Source of the DNA: Pseudoduganella lutea
Lineage (GTDB): Bacteria > Pseudomonadota > Gammaproteobacteria > Burkholderiales > Burkholderiaceae_D
Length of the DNA stretch: 64,000 bases
Assembly: GCF_004209755.1 (NCBI RefSeq)
Contig: NZ_CP035913.1
Span: forward strand, 3,658,001-3,722,000
Direction: 5' to 3'
The notes under the pieces were generated by a model. The model did not search any database, was not told the origin of the DNA, and was given only the letters and a program-made list of their open reading frames with translations. Within the stretch, counting starts at the first letter, position 1. The number at the start of each line of letters is the position of its first letter. The position numbers and the translations under genes were made by a program. Of the stretch, positions 42,711 through 51,841 are shown piece by piece.

Positions 42711-44174
42711 TTATGCCTTGGCGCCCGCGACGTGCGCCGGCTGCTCCTGCCGGTTCTTCAGCACCTGCGGTGCCAGCGAACCGACGATCATGCCGGCCAG
42801 CGCGGCCAGCAGGCCGGCCAGCTGGCCCGGGAACGCTTCGCCCAGGTCGCTGATCTGCGGGAAGAACAGCACCCACACGAGAATGCCGGCGCCGATCGAC
42901 AGCACCGCGCCCTGCGTGGTGGCGCGCCGCCAGTACAGGCCCATCACCAGGGGGATGAACGCCCCCACGAGCGTTACCTGGTAGGCGGACGACACCAGTT
43001 CATAGATCGACGTGCCCTGCATCACGATCGCATACACCAGCACCAGCGCGGCGAAGATCACGATCGTCACGCGCATCGCCAGCAGTTGCTGGCGGTCCGT
43101 CATGCCCGGGCGCATGTTCTTCAGGATGTTCTCGACAAAGCTCGTCGATGGCGCCAGCAGGGTGGCCGACGACGTGCTCTTGATGGCCGAGAGCAGCGCG
43201 CCGAAGAACAGGATCTGCATGACGAGGGGCATCTTCGTCATCACGAACGTGGGCAGCAGGCGCTGGTAATCGTTCTTGGCCAGTTCCATCGCGCTGTCGC
43301 CCATCACGACGACCGCGGCGGCCACGATGAACATCGGCACGAAGCCGAAGATGATGTAGCTGGCGCCGCCGATCACGGCGCCGGTGCGGGCCGTGGGCGC
43401 ATCCTTGGCGGACATCACGCGCTGGAACACGTCCTGCTGCGGAATGCTGCCGAACATCATCGTGATGGCGGCGGCAAAGAAGAACATGATGTCGGTGAAC
43501 GTGGGTTCGGGCCACAGGCGCCACAGGTCGGCACGCTGCGCCATGTCCAGCACGTTGCCGGCGCCGCCCGCCAGGTCGGCCGCGAAGAATGCGATGACCG
43601 TCATGCCCACCACCAGCACGATCATCTGGATGAAGTCGGTGATCGCCACGGCCAGGAACCCGCCCACCACCACGTAGATCAGCACGGCGAGCGTGCCGAT
43701 CACCATGCCCGCGGCCGGTGCCAGCGCGCCATTCGTCAGCACCGCGAAGACCAGCCCCAGCGCGGTGATCTGCGCGGCCACCCAGCCCAGGTAGCTGAGG
43801 ATGATCGCCACCGAGCAAAACACTTCGATGCCCTTGCCGTAGCGCTGGCGGTAGTAGTCGCCGATCGTCAGCAGGTTCAATTTATACAGTTTCGTCGCGA
43901 AGAACAGGCCAACGAGGATCAGGCAGGTGCCGGCGCCGAACGGGTCTTCGATCACGGCATTCAGGCCGCCCTGCACGAATCTCGCGGGTACCCCCATCAC
44001 GGTTTCGGCGCCGAACCAGGTGGCAAACGTTGTCGTGATGACCATGATCAGCGGCAGGCTCCGGCCCGCAACGGCGAAGTCGCTGGTGTTCTTGACCCGC
44101 GTGCCCGCCCACATGCCGAGGCCCAGCGTTCCCAGAAGATAGAGCGCGACGAAAATGATCAGGGTGTTGTTCAT
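42711..44174 (-). CDS. Sodium:solute symporter family protein
   Basis: A 487-residue SSS-family transporter with about 13 hydrophobic segments. Conserved stretches: 'TSDFAVAGRSLPLIMVITTTFATWFGAETVMG', 'IGDYYRQRYGKGIEV', 'IYVVVGGFLAVAITDFIQMIVLVVG', 'MFFFAAAITMMFGSIPQQDVFQRVMSAKDAPTARTGAVIGG' and 'ALLSAIKSTSSATLLAPSTSF'. The start at 44174 is the first ATG before the hydrophobic core. The substrate is not evident; its position beside polyamine catabolism genes suggests an amine or amino acid but proves nothing. It is convergent with the aminotransferase gene. Confidence 0.88.
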   Translation of the reverse strand: MNNTLIIFVALYLLGTLGLGMWAGTRVKNTSDFAVAGRSLPLIMVITTTFATWFGAETVMGVPARFVQGGLNAVIEDPFGAGTCLILVGLFFATKLYKLNLLTIGDYYRQRYGKGIEVFCSVAIILSYLGWVAAQITALGLVFAVLTNGALAPAAGMVIGTLAVLIYVVVGGFLAVAITDFIQMIVLVVGMTVIAFFAADLAGGAGNVLDMAQRADLWRLWPEPTFTDIMFFFAAAITMMFGSIPQQDVFQRVMSAKDAPTARTGAVIGGASYIIFGFVPMFIVAAAVVVMGDSAMELAKNDYQRLLPTFVMTKMPLVMQILFFGALLSAIKSTSSATLLAPSTSFVENILKNMRPGMTDRQQLLAMRVTIVIFAALVLVYAIVMQGTSIYELVSSAYQVTLVGAFIPLVMGLYWRRATTQGAVLSIGAGILVWVLFFPQISDLGEAFPGQLAGLLAALAGMIVGSLAPQVLKNRQEQPAHVAGAKA

Positions 44175-44457
44175 GCAAGCTTTCGGGAGCGGAAATGAGC
44201 GGGCGGAAAATTCCGGATTATAAAGGCTGGATGCGGCCCCGGGCGCAACTTGCCGGCGATTTGTCGCCGGATGTTGCATGCCGGGACGGCCCATGGTCGG
44301 CGGCCGGCCGTCGGGAAACTTGACGTGCCATGCAAGATGCCAGTGCCATGCGGGGCGTCGTGGGCGTGGCATGGGTTATGCGAGATCAACCTGTAGAAAT
44401 CAGCGCGGTTGCGCCAGCGGCCCGCTGGCCGTCCAGTCATTTCCCAAGGAGCCCGTC

Positions 44458-45102
44458 ATGGAACGATTCTCGCAGTTGATCAGGGCAACGATCCTGTCGT
44501 TTGCCGTGGTGGCCAGCGCGCAGGCGTTACCGCTGTCCACGCTGCTCGCCGGCGGCACTCTGGGCGCAGGCGGCCTCGCGTTCACCCACTTCAGCGCCAG
44601 CTACGCCACGTCGGACCCGTTGCGGGTTTTCAATGCCGGGAATATCGACGTGACCGCCATTCCCGACGGGTCGCCGTTTGGCGCGGGACTGCGATTCATG
44701 GTGAGGGAAGGCGAACTGACGGTGCAGGGCGCGGGCGCCCATGCCTTCATCGACCTGCGGATGGGTTTTCGCGTGGCGGCGCTCGATCCGGCATCGCCCG
44801 CGTCGGGGGTGGCGCTGACGATGACCAGCAACGGGATCGACATGCGGCAGCAGGACCATGGCGTCACCATTGCGCATCATGTGCGCGGTGGCCCCGGCAT
44901 GGCCGGCTTCCTGTCGCAGCCCGAGCTGTGGGTCGCCAGCGACTTGCTGGTGTGGGCGGCCGACCGGGGCGATACGGCCGCGCTGATCGTGTTTTCGCAG
45001 CATTACGACCTGGAAGTGCCGGAGCCCGGCAGCCTGCCATTGCTGGCGGTTGCCGGGCTCGCGGCGATGGCCGTGCTCGGAAAGAGGCGACCCACGTCGT
45101 GA
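44458..45102 (+). CDS. PEP-CTERM sorting domain protein
   Basis: A 214-residue exported protein. A Sec signal ('MERFSQLIRATILSFAVVASAQA') is followed by a beta-rich domain of unknown function. A C-terminal PEP-CTERM tripartite signal ends it: 'VPEPGSLPLLAVAGLAAMAVLGKRR' with the PEP motif, a hydrophobic helix and a basic tail. Such proteins are processed by EpsH-type exosortases and often linked to extracellular matrix. AAGGA precedes the ATG. It lies divergent from the symporter, with a 283-bp promoter gap in which I see nothing distinctive. Confidence 0.85.
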   Translation: MERFSQLIRATILSFAVVASAQALPLSTLLAGGTLGAGGLAFTHFSASYATSDPLRVFNAGNIDVTAIPDGSPFGAGLRFMVREGELTVQGAGAHAFIDLRMGFRVAALDPASPASGVALTMTSNGIDMRQQDHGVTIAHHVRGGPGMAGFLSQPELWVASDLLVWAADRGDTAALIVFSQHYDLEVPEPGSLPLLAVAGLAAMAVLGKRRPTS

Positions 45103-45176
45103 TGCCTCGACGTGGGCGGCGCCGAGCGAGTCAAGCCGTGCCAGGCAAGCCCGGCCCGGCATGTGGTGCCTTGCGC

Positions 45177-46724
45177 TTACTCCTTCAGCGCGGCGGCCAG
45201 GTCGGCCACCTTTGCACCATCGGCACCCACTGCCTTGACGAGGCGCTTGCCGTAGTCGGCATCGGCCCGGTAGAAGTGCGACAGCATCGTGTACAGGCTG
45301 ACCTGGTTCTTCACGCGCTTCAGGTCACCGGACAGGTTGGCGATCAGGTCATCCTTGTCCTGCGCCGACAGGGCGCGGTAGTAGTCGCCGGCCTGCTGGA
45401 AATTCAGCGTCCTGGCGATGCGCTGCTGCTGCGTGGTACCGGCCAGCGGCAGGTTGCTGCTACGGGCGTTCGGATCCTCGGCCAGGTTCGCGATGCGGCT
45501 CGGCTGGTAGTTCACGTGACCCTTGCGGCCATCGATGTTCATCGCGCCATCCTGCTGGTGGTTGCGCACGGGGACCACGGGCTTGTTGATCGGCAGCGAC
45601 TGGAAATTGGCACCCAGGCGGTGGAACTGCGTGTCCACATAGGAGAACAGGCGGCCCTGCAGCATGCGGTCTTCCGACGCTTCGATGCCCGGCACGAGGT
45701 TGCCCGGTGCCATCGCAACCTGCTCGGTCGCTTCGAAGAAGTTCTCCGGCACCTTGTTCAGCACCATCGTTCCCACCTTGCGCTCGGGGACATCCGGCCA
45801 GATCTTGGTGGCGTCCAGCGGGTCGAAGGCGAACTTGTCGAGCTCTTGCGGTTTCAGGATCTGCACCGTCAGGTCCCAGGTCGGGAACTTGCCGGCATTG
45901 ATCGATTCATACAGGTCCACCGTGGCGTGGCTGGTGCTCTTGCCCTGGATGACCGGGATTTCCTGCGGGCGCAGGTTGCGTTCGCCCTGGCGCGATTTCC
46001 ACGCGAACTTCGCGTACACATACTCGCCCTTGGCGTTGACCAGCTTCAGCGCGTGCACGCTGCTGCCGTTCATCTGGCGATAGTTGGCCGGCGTGCCCCA
46101 GTTCGAATACACGCGGGTCAGCATCGCCGTGGCTTCCGGCACGTGGGAGAAGAAGTCGAACACGCGCTCCGGTTCCTGCACATTGGTCACCGGGTCCGGC
46201 TTGAGCGCGTGGATCATGTCGGGGAACTTGATCGCATCGCGGATGAAGAAGATCGGCAGGTTGTTGCCGACCAGGTCCCAGTTGCCTTCCTGCGTATAGA
46301 ACTTGGTGGCGAAGCCGCGCGGATCGCGCGTGGTTTCCGCGCCGGAGCGGCTCGGGATCACGGTGGAGAAGCGCACGAAGACCGGCGTGACGGTGCCCTT
46401 GGCGAACAGCTTTGCCTTCGTCAGGTCGGACAGGTCGTCGGTCGTGGTGAACGTGCCGTGCGCGCCGGTGCCGGTCGCATGCACCACGCGCTCGGGAATG
46501 CGCTCGCGGTCGAAGCGCTGCAGCTTCTGCACCAGGTGCACGTCCTGCAGCAGTGTCGGGCCGCCGGGGCCGGCGGTCTGGCTGTTCTGGTTGTCGCCAA
46601 CAGGGGCGCCGTTATCCTTGGTCAGGGTCTGGGCATAGGCGCCGGTCGACATCGACGTCAGCGCGGATACGATGGCCATTGCGCACAACAGCGCGCGGCC
46701 CGGCTTCGAAGCCATAAACTCCAT
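45177..46724 (-). CDS. Periplasmic heme catalase
   Basis: A 515-residue monofunctional catalase. A Sec signal ('MASKPGRALLCAMAIVSALTSMSTGAYAQT') is followed by the catalase core: distal His in 'RVVHATGTGAHGTF', 'VRFSTVIPSRSGAETTRDPRGFATKFYTQEGNWDLVGNNLPIFFIRDAIKFPD', and the heme-ligating Tyr in 'RLFSYVDTQFHRLG'. Export suggests protection of the periplasm from H2O2, as for KatB-like enzymes. The start at 46724 has AGGTAGAG upstream; ATG at 46715 is a close alternative. A candidate OxyR site lies 68 bp before its start. Confidence 0.92.
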   Translation of the reverse strand: MEFMASKPGRALLCAMAIVSALTSMSTGAYAQTLTKDNGAPVGDNQNSQTAGPGGPTLLQDVHLVQKLQRFDRERIPERVVHATGTGAHGTFTTTDDLSDLTKAKLFAKGTVTPVFVRFSTVIPSRSGAETTRDPRGFATKFYTQEGNWDLVGNNLPIFFIRDAIKFPDMIHALKPDPVTNVQEPERVFDFFSHVPEATAMLTRVYSNWGTPANYRQMNGSSVHALKLVNAKGEYVYAKFAWKSRQGERNLRPQEIPVIQGKSTSHATVDLYESINAGKFPTWDLTVQILKPQELDKFAFDPLDATKIWPDVPERKVGTMVLNKVPENFFEATEQVAMAPGNLVPGIEASEDRMLQGRLFSYVDTQFHRLGANFQSLPINKPVVPVRNHQQDGAMNIDGRKGHVNYQPSRIANLAEDPNARSSNLPLAGTTQQQRIARTLNFQQAGDYYRALSAQDKDDLIANLSGDLKRVKNQVSLYTMLSHFYRADADYGKRLVKAVGADGAKVADLAAALKE

Positions 46725-46791
46725 ATACTCTACCTATCAAGTTAAGTGTTTAAGAAAGGCTTATGCTATCGATCGCGCTGCTATTATGGAA

Positions 46792-46828
46792 ATTCATTGT
46801 AACTATCGTTTCGATAGGTGATTCCTAA
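46792..46828. promoter_or_regulatory. Candidate OxyR binding site between catalase and puuC
   Basis: The OxyR motif is four ATAG/CTAT tetramers with 7-bp gaps. Here ATTC (46792), CTAT (46803), ATAG (46814) and CTAA (46825) match 13 of 16 bases. The inner T and A positions of the gap are conserved in the first half. Catalase genes are common OxyR targets, which supports the reading. Confidence 0.5.
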
Positions 46829-46874
46829 TCGACAAGCCGGCGGTAGAATCGGCTGAAACCATCCGGAGACAGCC

Positions 46875-48362
46875 ATGAACGATTTCGCCAGCTGGCATGA
46901 GCGCGCCCGCGCGTTGTCCATCGACGGCCGCGCCGTCATCGACGGCAAGCGCGTGCCGTCCCGCACGGGGCAGCAATTCGACAACCGCTCACCGGTCGAT
47001 GGCCGGGAGCTCGGCCCCGTCGCGCGCTGCGGCCCGGAAGACGTGGAGGTGGCCGTCGCCAATGCCCGCGCCGCGTTCGACGATGGCCGCTGGGCCAGCC
47101 TGGCGCCGGCGAAGCGCAAGCGCATCCTCATAAAATTCGCCGACCTGATGGAGCAGCACCGCGATGAACTGGCGCTGCTTGAAACGCTCGACATGGGCAA
47201 GCCAATCAAGTACAGCCTGGCCGTGGACGTGGCCGGCGCGGCGAACTGCATCCGCTGGTATGGCGAGGCGATCGACAAGGTGTATGGCGAAATCGCGCCC
47301 ACGCCCGCCGACAGCCTGGCATTGATCACGCGCGAGGCGGTGGGCGTCGTCGGCGCCATCGTGCCGTGGAATTACCCGATGCTGATGGCGTCGTGGAAGA
47401 TCGGCCCCGCGCTCGCGGCGGGCAACAGCGTGGTACTCAAGCCTTCGGAAAAATCGCCATTGAGCGCGCTGCGGCTGGCCGACCTGGCGCTGGAGGCGGG
47501 CATTCCGCCCGGCGTGTTCAACGTGCTGCCCGGCTACGGCAACGAAGCGGGCAGCGCGCTGGCGCTGCACATGGATGTCGACTGCATCGCGTTCACGGGG
47601 TCCACGCGCGTGGGCAAGCAGATCGTGCAGATGGCGGGGCAGTCGAATCTGAAGCGGGCGTGGACGGAACTGGGCGGCAAGTCGGCCAACATCGTGTGCG
47701 CCGATTGCCCCGACCTCGATGCGGCGGTGGCGGCATCGATCGGCTCGATCTTCTTCAACCAGGGCGAGAGCTGCAATGCGCCATCACGCCTGTTCGTGGA
47801 AGAATTGATCCGCGAACGATTCATCGAGAAAGCGCTGGCCATGGTGCCCGCTTTCGCGCCGGGCGATCCGCTCGATGCGGGCACGGTGATGGGCGCGATC
47901 GTCGACGACATCCAGCTGGCCACGGTGATGAAGTACATCGGCGAAGGCAAGGCCGCGGGCGCGCGGCTGCTGGCCGGCGGCGAACGCGTGCGGCTCGACA
48001 CCGGTGGCTACTACGTGGCGCCGACGATCTTCGATGGCGTCGATGCCGGCATGTCGATCGCCCGCGAGGAAATCTTCGGGCCCGTGCTGTCGGTGCTGAG
48101 TTTCACGTCGCTCGACGAAGCGGTGCGCCAGGCCAACGCCACGCCGTATGGCCTGCACGCGGCCGTGTGGACGGCCGACCTGTCGAAAGCCATCCGCACA
48201 TCCCGCGCGCTGCGCGCCGGTACCGTGCACGTGAACCAGTACGACAACGACGACATCACGGTGCCATTCGGCGGCTACAAGCAATCCGGCAACGGCCGCG
48301 ACAAGTCGCTGCACGCGTTCGACAAGTACACGGAACTGAAGACGACCTGGATCCAGGTGTGA
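46875..48362 (+). CDS. puuC: Gamma-glutamyl-gamma-aminobutyraldehyde dehydrogenase (aldehyde dehydrogenase family)
   Basis: A 495-residue NAD(P)+-dependent aldehyde dehydrogenase. The catalytic Cys is in 'FFNQGESCNAPSRLF', the general base Glu is in 'WTELGGKSANIV', and 'VGAIVPWNYPMLMASWKIGPALAAGNSVVLKPSEKSPLSALRLADL' is the NAD-binding segment. The N-terminus 'ARALSIDGRAVIDGKRVPSRTGQQFDNRSPVDGREL' fits PuuC. It would oxidise gamma-glutamyl-gamma-aminobutyraldehyde in the PuuA-PuuD route. It is separated from puuD-puuA-spuC by about 4.2 kb including catalase. Confidence 0.85.
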   Translation: MNDFASWHERARALSIDGRAVIDGKRVPSRTGQQFDNRSPVDGRELGPVARCGPEDVEVAVANARAAFDDGRWASLAPAKRKRILIKFADLMEQHRDELALLETLDMGKPIKYSLAVDVAGAANCIRWYGEAIDKVYGEIAPTPADSLALITREAVGVVGAIVPWNYPMLMASWKIGPALAAGNSVVLKPSEKSPLSALRLADLALEAGIPPGVFNVLPGYGNEAGSALALHMDVDCIAFTGSTRVGKQIVQMAGQSNLKRAWTELGGKSANIVCADCPDLDAAVAASIGSIFFNQGESCNAPSRLFVEELIRERFIEKALAMVPAFAPGDPLDAGTVMGAIVDDIQLATVMKYIGEGKAAGARLLAGGERVRLDTGGYYVAPTIFDGVDAGMSIAREEIFGPVLSVLSFTSLDEAVRQANATPYGLHAAVWTADLSKAIRTSRALRAGTVHVNQYDNDDITVPFGGYKQSGNGRDKSLHAFDKYTELKTTWIQV

Positions 48363-48389
48363 GGGGAAAAAACTGGGGACAGACCGGAA

Positions 48390-48441
48390 CGCCGGACCGC
48401 CTGTTTTCCAGGAAATTTCCTGGAAACAGTGCGGTCCGGCG
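48390..48441. repeat. Long hairpin repeat (unit 1) between puuC and panB
   Basis: Arms CGCCGGACCGCCTGTTTTCC... and ...TGCGGTCCGGCG enclose CAGGAAATTTCCTG. The TTTTCCAGGAAATTTC core is shared with the hairpin at 19164-19216, and it also follows a 'GGGGAC' word. It lies between the convergent puuC and panB genes and can terminate both. Confidence 0.75.
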
Positions 48442-48473
48442 CATAGGGGTACCCGATATTGAAGCAATATTTC

Positions 48474-48504
48474 TCGAAAAATGGGGACGTACCCCATTTT
48501 TCAA
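48474..48504. repeat. Second hairpin repeat (unit 2) between puuC and panB
   Basis: AAAAATGGGG, ACGTA, CCCCATTTTT: arms of 10 bp around a five-base loop. It matches the centre of the hairpin at 19261-19299 (GACGTACCCC), so the two-hairpin order is the same in both places. The following TTTTTT makes it a plausible terminator. Confidence 0.75.
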
Positions 48505-48514
48505 GCAACTTTTT

Positions 48515-49402
48515 TTAGAAGCAGTGCTCGATGGCGGGGAAGCTGCCGTCCTTGACGGCGGCGACGTAGGCGGTAAAGGCTGCCTCGATGGTGGGCTGGC
48601 CATCCATGAAGTTCCGCACGAAGCGCGCCTTGCGGCCGGGGAAGACGCCCAGCAGGTCGTGCATGACGAGCACCTGGCCGGAGCAGTCGGGGCCGGCGCC
48701 GATGCCGATGGTGGGGATGGCCAGCGCTTCGGTGACGGCCTTGCCGACGGTCGAGGGTACCGCTTCGAGCAGCACGATCGACGCGCCGGCGGCTTGCAGC
48801 TTGAGCGCATCGGCCTTCAAGGCGTCGGCGCTTTCCACGGTCTTGCCCTGCACCTTGTAGCCGCCCAGCTGGTGGACGAACTGCGGCGTCAGGCCGATGT
48901 GGGCGCACACGGGCACGCCGCGCTCGACGAGGAAGCGCACCGTGTCCGCCAGCCAGCCGGCGCCTTCGATCTTGACGATGTGGGCGCCGGCCTGCATCAG
49001 CTGCACGCAGCTGGCCAGCGCCTGTTCCGGCGTGCCGTAGCTGCCGAACGGCAGGTCGGCCATGATCATCGCGGACTTGGCGCCGCGCGCCACGGCGGCC
49101 GTGTGGTAGGCCACTTCCTGCACGGTGACGGGCAGCGTGGACGAATGGCCATTGCACACCATGCCCAGCGAATCGCCGATCAGCAGGATTTCAACGCCGC
49201 TCTTGTCCATCAGCGCGGCAAAGCTGGCGTCGTAGCACGTCAGCATGGAGATCTTTTCGCCGGCCGCGCGCAGCGCGCTCAGCGAAGGAATCGTGACGGC
49301 CTTGCTCGCCACCGCTTTTGCCGGTGCCGGCGTGCCGCTCGTCGCTTTTGCAACGCCCTGTGTGGCGCCGGACATATCACTACCCTGCAGATAACCAGAC
49401 AT
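48515..49402 (-). CDS. panB: 3-methyl-2-oxobutanoate hydroxymethyltransferase
   Basis: A 295-residue ketopantoate hydroxymethyltransferase, the first step of pantothenate synthesis, using 5,10-methylene-THF. Family stretches: '[43 protein letters not shown]', '[18 protein letters not shown]', 'KIEGAGW', '[24 protein letters not shown]', '[43 protein letters not shown]'. The ends and metal-binding Asp and Glu residues are present. The N-terminal 40 residues are an Ala/Thr/Ser-rich extension. No panC gene lies beside it. Confidence 0.96.
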   Translation of the reverse strand: MSGYLQGSDMSGATQGVAKATSGTPAPAKAVASKAVTIPSLSALRAAGEKISMLTCYDASFAALMDKSGVEILLIGDSLGMVCNGHSSTLPVTVQEVAYHTAAVARGAKSAMIMADLPFGSYGTPEQALASCVQLMQAGAHIVKIEGAGWLADTVRFLVERGVPVCAHIGLTPQFVHQLGGYKVQGKTVESADALKADALKLQAAGASIVLLEAVPSTVGKAVTEALAIPTIGIGAGPDCSGQVLVMHDLLGVFPGRKARFVRNFMDGQPTIEAAFTAYVAAVKDGSFPAIEHCF

Positions 49403-49487
49403 GGAAGTCCTCTAATAAAATCGTTACGGCGCGTATTCTAAACCCCGCCGCACGACCGTGCAGAAATGTCGGTGGCCAGCCGGCGCT

Positions 49488-49835
49488 TCAGGAACGGAAG
49501 ATGAAGTACACCGCCCCGACGAGGCACAGCCCCGCCCAGATGAAATCGGTCTTGAACGGCTGGTTCATGTAGATCATCGCGAACGGCACGAAGACGACAA
49601 GCGTGATCACTTCCTGCATGATCTTCAGCTGCGCCAGGCTGTATTGCGTGTAGCCGATCCGGTTGGCCGGCACCTGCAGCAGGTATTCGAACAGCGCGAT
49701 GCCCCAGCTGGCGAATGCCGCCACATACCACGCCTTGGTGGAGAAATTCTTCAGGTGGCCATACCAGGCCACGGTCATGAACACATTGGACAGGGTGAGA
49801 AGCCCAACGGTCTGCACGATGACAGGGATCTGCAT
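49488..49835 (-). CDS. DMT-superfamily DUF486 small membrane protein
   Basis: A 115-residue protein with four hydrophobic segments and the DUF486 signature: 'VFMTVAWYGHLKNF', 'AWYVAAFASWGIALFEYLLQVPANRIGY', 'LAQLKIMQEVITLVVFVPFAMIYM', 'FKTDFIWAGLCLVGAVYFIF'. The transport function is unproven. It follows folK by 3 bp on the same strand and may be cotranscribed with it. Confidence 0.85.
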   Translation of the reverse strand: MQIPVIVQTVGLLTLSNVFMTVAWYGHLKNFSTKAWYVAAFASWGIALFEYLLQVPANRIGYTQYSLAQLKIMQEVITLVVFVPFAMIYMNQPFKTDFIWAGLCLVGAVYFIFRS

Positions 49836-49838
49836 GCC

Positions 49839-50321
49839 TTATCCGATGGATTCGATGCGTTCGATGCGCTGGTCGGCCACGCCCGGCGCGAACGATGCAG
49901 CGGCGCCGAGGCCCGGCACGGTGATGGCCGGCGCGATCTCCAGCAGCGGCGCCAGCACGAACGCGCGCTGCGTCATGCGCGGATGCGGCACCGTCAGCGT
50001 GGGCGTGGCGATGATGTCCGCGCCATACAGCAGCAGGTCGAGATCGAGCGTGCGTGGCGCGTTGCGATACGGGCGTTCACGGCCGTGCTCCTGCTCGATC
50101 GCGAACAAGGCCTGCAGCAGCGCCTGCGCATCGAGCGTGGTGTCGATGCGGGCGACGGCATTGATGTAGTCGTCGCCGGATGAATCGATCGGCGCCGTGC
50201 GGTACAGGCTTGAAACGCCGGTCACCGCGATGCCGGGCACGCGCCGCAGGCGCACCACGGCATCGAGCGCATTGGCGCGTGCGTCGCCGAGATTGGCGCC
50301 AATGGCGACGAACGCTTCCAT
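49839..50321 (-). CDS. folK: 2-amino-4-hydroxy-6-hydroxymethyldihydropteridine pyrophosphokinase
   Basis: A 160-residue HPPK of folate synthesis, transferring pyrophosphate from ATP. Diagnostic features: 'FVAIGANLGDARANALDAVVRL', 'SSLYRTAPI', 'YINAVARIDTTLDAQALLQALFAIEQEHGRER', 'NAPRTLDLDLLLYGAD', 'LTVPHPRMTQRAFVLAPL'. The start overlaps the pcnB stop codon, so the two are translationally coupled. Confidence 0.96.
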   Translation of the reverse strand: MEAFVAIGANLGDARANALDAVVRLRRVPGIAVTGVSSLYRTAPIDSSGDDYINAVARIDTTLDAQALLQALFAIEQEHGRERPYRNAPRTLDLDLLLYGADIIATPTLTVPHPRMTQRAFVLAPLLEIAPAITVPGLGAAASFAPGVADQRIERIESIG

Positions 50322-51841
50322 CAGTCGACGGTCGGCGTGGTCGGGGCGCTGTCCGGCGTGCCGCCTTCGTCGCTGCGCTTGCGGCGCGGGCCGCGGCGCC
50401 GGCGTTTCGGTGGCTCCGGCATTGCCGCGTCGTCGCCGTCCGCATGCATTTCCTCGCCGTCGAACTCGTCGTCGGCCGCGGATTCGCCTGGGAATTCGCT
50501 TGAGGATTCACCGGTTTCGTCATGGCGCGTACCGCGGCGAGGCGGGCGCTTGCGCTTGCCCGCGGCACCGCCGCTGGAAATGGCCGTCACCATCTCGGCG
50601 CGGACCGTTTCGTCGGCTTCGTAGAACGCGCTCCACCAATCGCCCAGTTCCTGCTCGGTCTCGCCGGAAGCACAGCGCAACAGCAGGAAATCGTAGCCGG
50701 CGCGGAAGCGCACGTGCTCCAGCAGCTTGTACGGGTTCTTGCCGTTGCGGCGCTCGAAGCGCGGCTGCATGGCCCAGATGTCGCGCATGTCCGAACCGAT
50801 CTTGCGCTGCAGCGCCAGCTTTTCGGTCTGCGATTCCAGCACCTCGTCCGCCGCCAGGTGCAGTGCCGGGATCGGGAATTCGCCGGACGCCTGGTAGGCA
50901 TTCCACTTTTCCAGCACCTGGTGCCACAGCAGCGAGGCGAACAGGAAGCCCGGCGATACGGTCTTGCCCGAAGCGATGCGCTTGTCGGTGGCCTCCAGCG
51001 CCAGCGTCACGAACTTGAAGCCCAGCGGCTGCTCGAGCACCACGTCCAGCAGCGGCAGCAGGCCATGGTGCAGGCCGGCCTTGCGCAGTTGCAGCAGGCA
51101 GGCGAGGGCGCTGCCGCTCATCAGCAGCTTGAGCATCTCGTCGAACACGCGGGCGGCCGGCACGTTGTTGATCAGCGGCGCCATCACGGCAATCGGCGCG
51201 GCCGTGGTGGGCTCGATCTCGAACTTCAGCTTGGCGGCAAAGCGCACCACGCGCAGCATGCGCACCGGATCTTCCCGGTAGCGCGTTTCCGGCTGGCCGA
51301 TGATGCGCAGCAGCTTCGCGCGCATGTCGCGCATGCCGCCGTGGTAATCGAGCACCTGCTGGTTCGCCGGGTTGTAGTACATGGCGTTGATGGTGAAGTC
51401 GCGGCGTTCCGCGTCCTCGGCCTGGCTGCCGAACGTGTTATCGCGCAGCACGCGGCCGTGTTCATCCTTGGGCGCGTTGTCGGTGGCCGTGCCACGGAAC
51501 GTGGTGACTTCGAGCAGGTCCTGGCCGAACATCACGTGCACGATCTGGAAGCGGCGGCCGATGATGAACGCGCGGCGGAACAGCTTCTTCACCTGCTCGG
51601 GCGTGGCATTGGTGGCGATGTCGAAATCCTTCGGCTTCACGCCCAGCAGCAGGTCGCGCACCGCGCCACCCACCACGAAGGCTTCGAAGCCTGCTTCCTG
51701 CAGGGAGGAGGTCACGCGGATTGCGTTCGACGACACCAGTTTCGGGTCGATGCCATGCTGCTCCGGGCCCAGGATTTCGGGTTCGTTGCTGGTGGGGGCG
51801 TCCTTGACGCCCAGGATCTTGCGAATGAATTTCTTAATCAT
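50321..51841 (-). CDS. pcnB: Poly(A) polymerase I
   Basis: A 506-residue class II nucleotidyltransferase adding 3' poly(A) tails to RNA. Catalytic 'GGAVRDLLLGVKPKDFDIATNATPEQVKKLFRRAFIIGRRFQIVHV' with the essential acidic pair lies near residue 55; 'DFTINAMYYNP' and 'RVVRFAAKLKFEIEP' follow. The C-terminal tail is a long basic and acidic low-complexity stretch ending 'PPKRRRRGPRRKRSDEGGTP', a likely RNA-binding appendage. The start is the ATG at 51841, with an 8-bp overlap with the HAD gene. Confidence 0.94.
   Translation of the reverse strand: MIKKFIRKILGVKDAPTSNEPEILGPEQHGIDPKLVSSNAIRVTSSLQEAGFEAFVVGGAVRDLLLGVKPKDFDIATNATPEQVKKLFRRAFIIGRRFQIVHVMFGQDLLEVTTFRGTATDNAPKDEHGRVLRDNTFGSQAEDAERRDFTINAMYYNPANQQVLDYHGGMRDMRAKLLRIIGQPETRYREDPVRMLRVVRFAAKLKFEIEPTTAAPIAVMAPLINNVPAARVFDEMLKLLMSGSALACLLQLRKAGLHHGLLPLLDVVLEQPLGFKFVTLALEATDKRIASGKTVSPGFLFASLLWHQVLEKWNAYQASGEFPIPALHLAADEVLESQTEKLALQRKIGSDMRDIWAMQPRFERRNGKNPYKLLEHVRFRAGYDFLLLRCASGETEQELGDWWSAFYEADETVRAEMVTAISSGGAAGKRKRPPRRGTRHDETGESSSEFPGESAADDEFDGEEMHADGDDAAMPEPPKRRRRGPRRKRSDEGGTPDSAPTTPTVD

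Noticed and set aside
42687-44198. Long plus-strand frame opposite the Na+/solute symporter
   Set aside because: Product is His/Arg/Gln-rich with no domain; the minus strand clearly encodes an SSS transporter.
44175-44457. Regulatory site between the symporter and the PEP-CTERM gene
   Set aside because: I see no clear promoter pair, palindrome or hairpin of note beyond ordinary GC-rich sequence.
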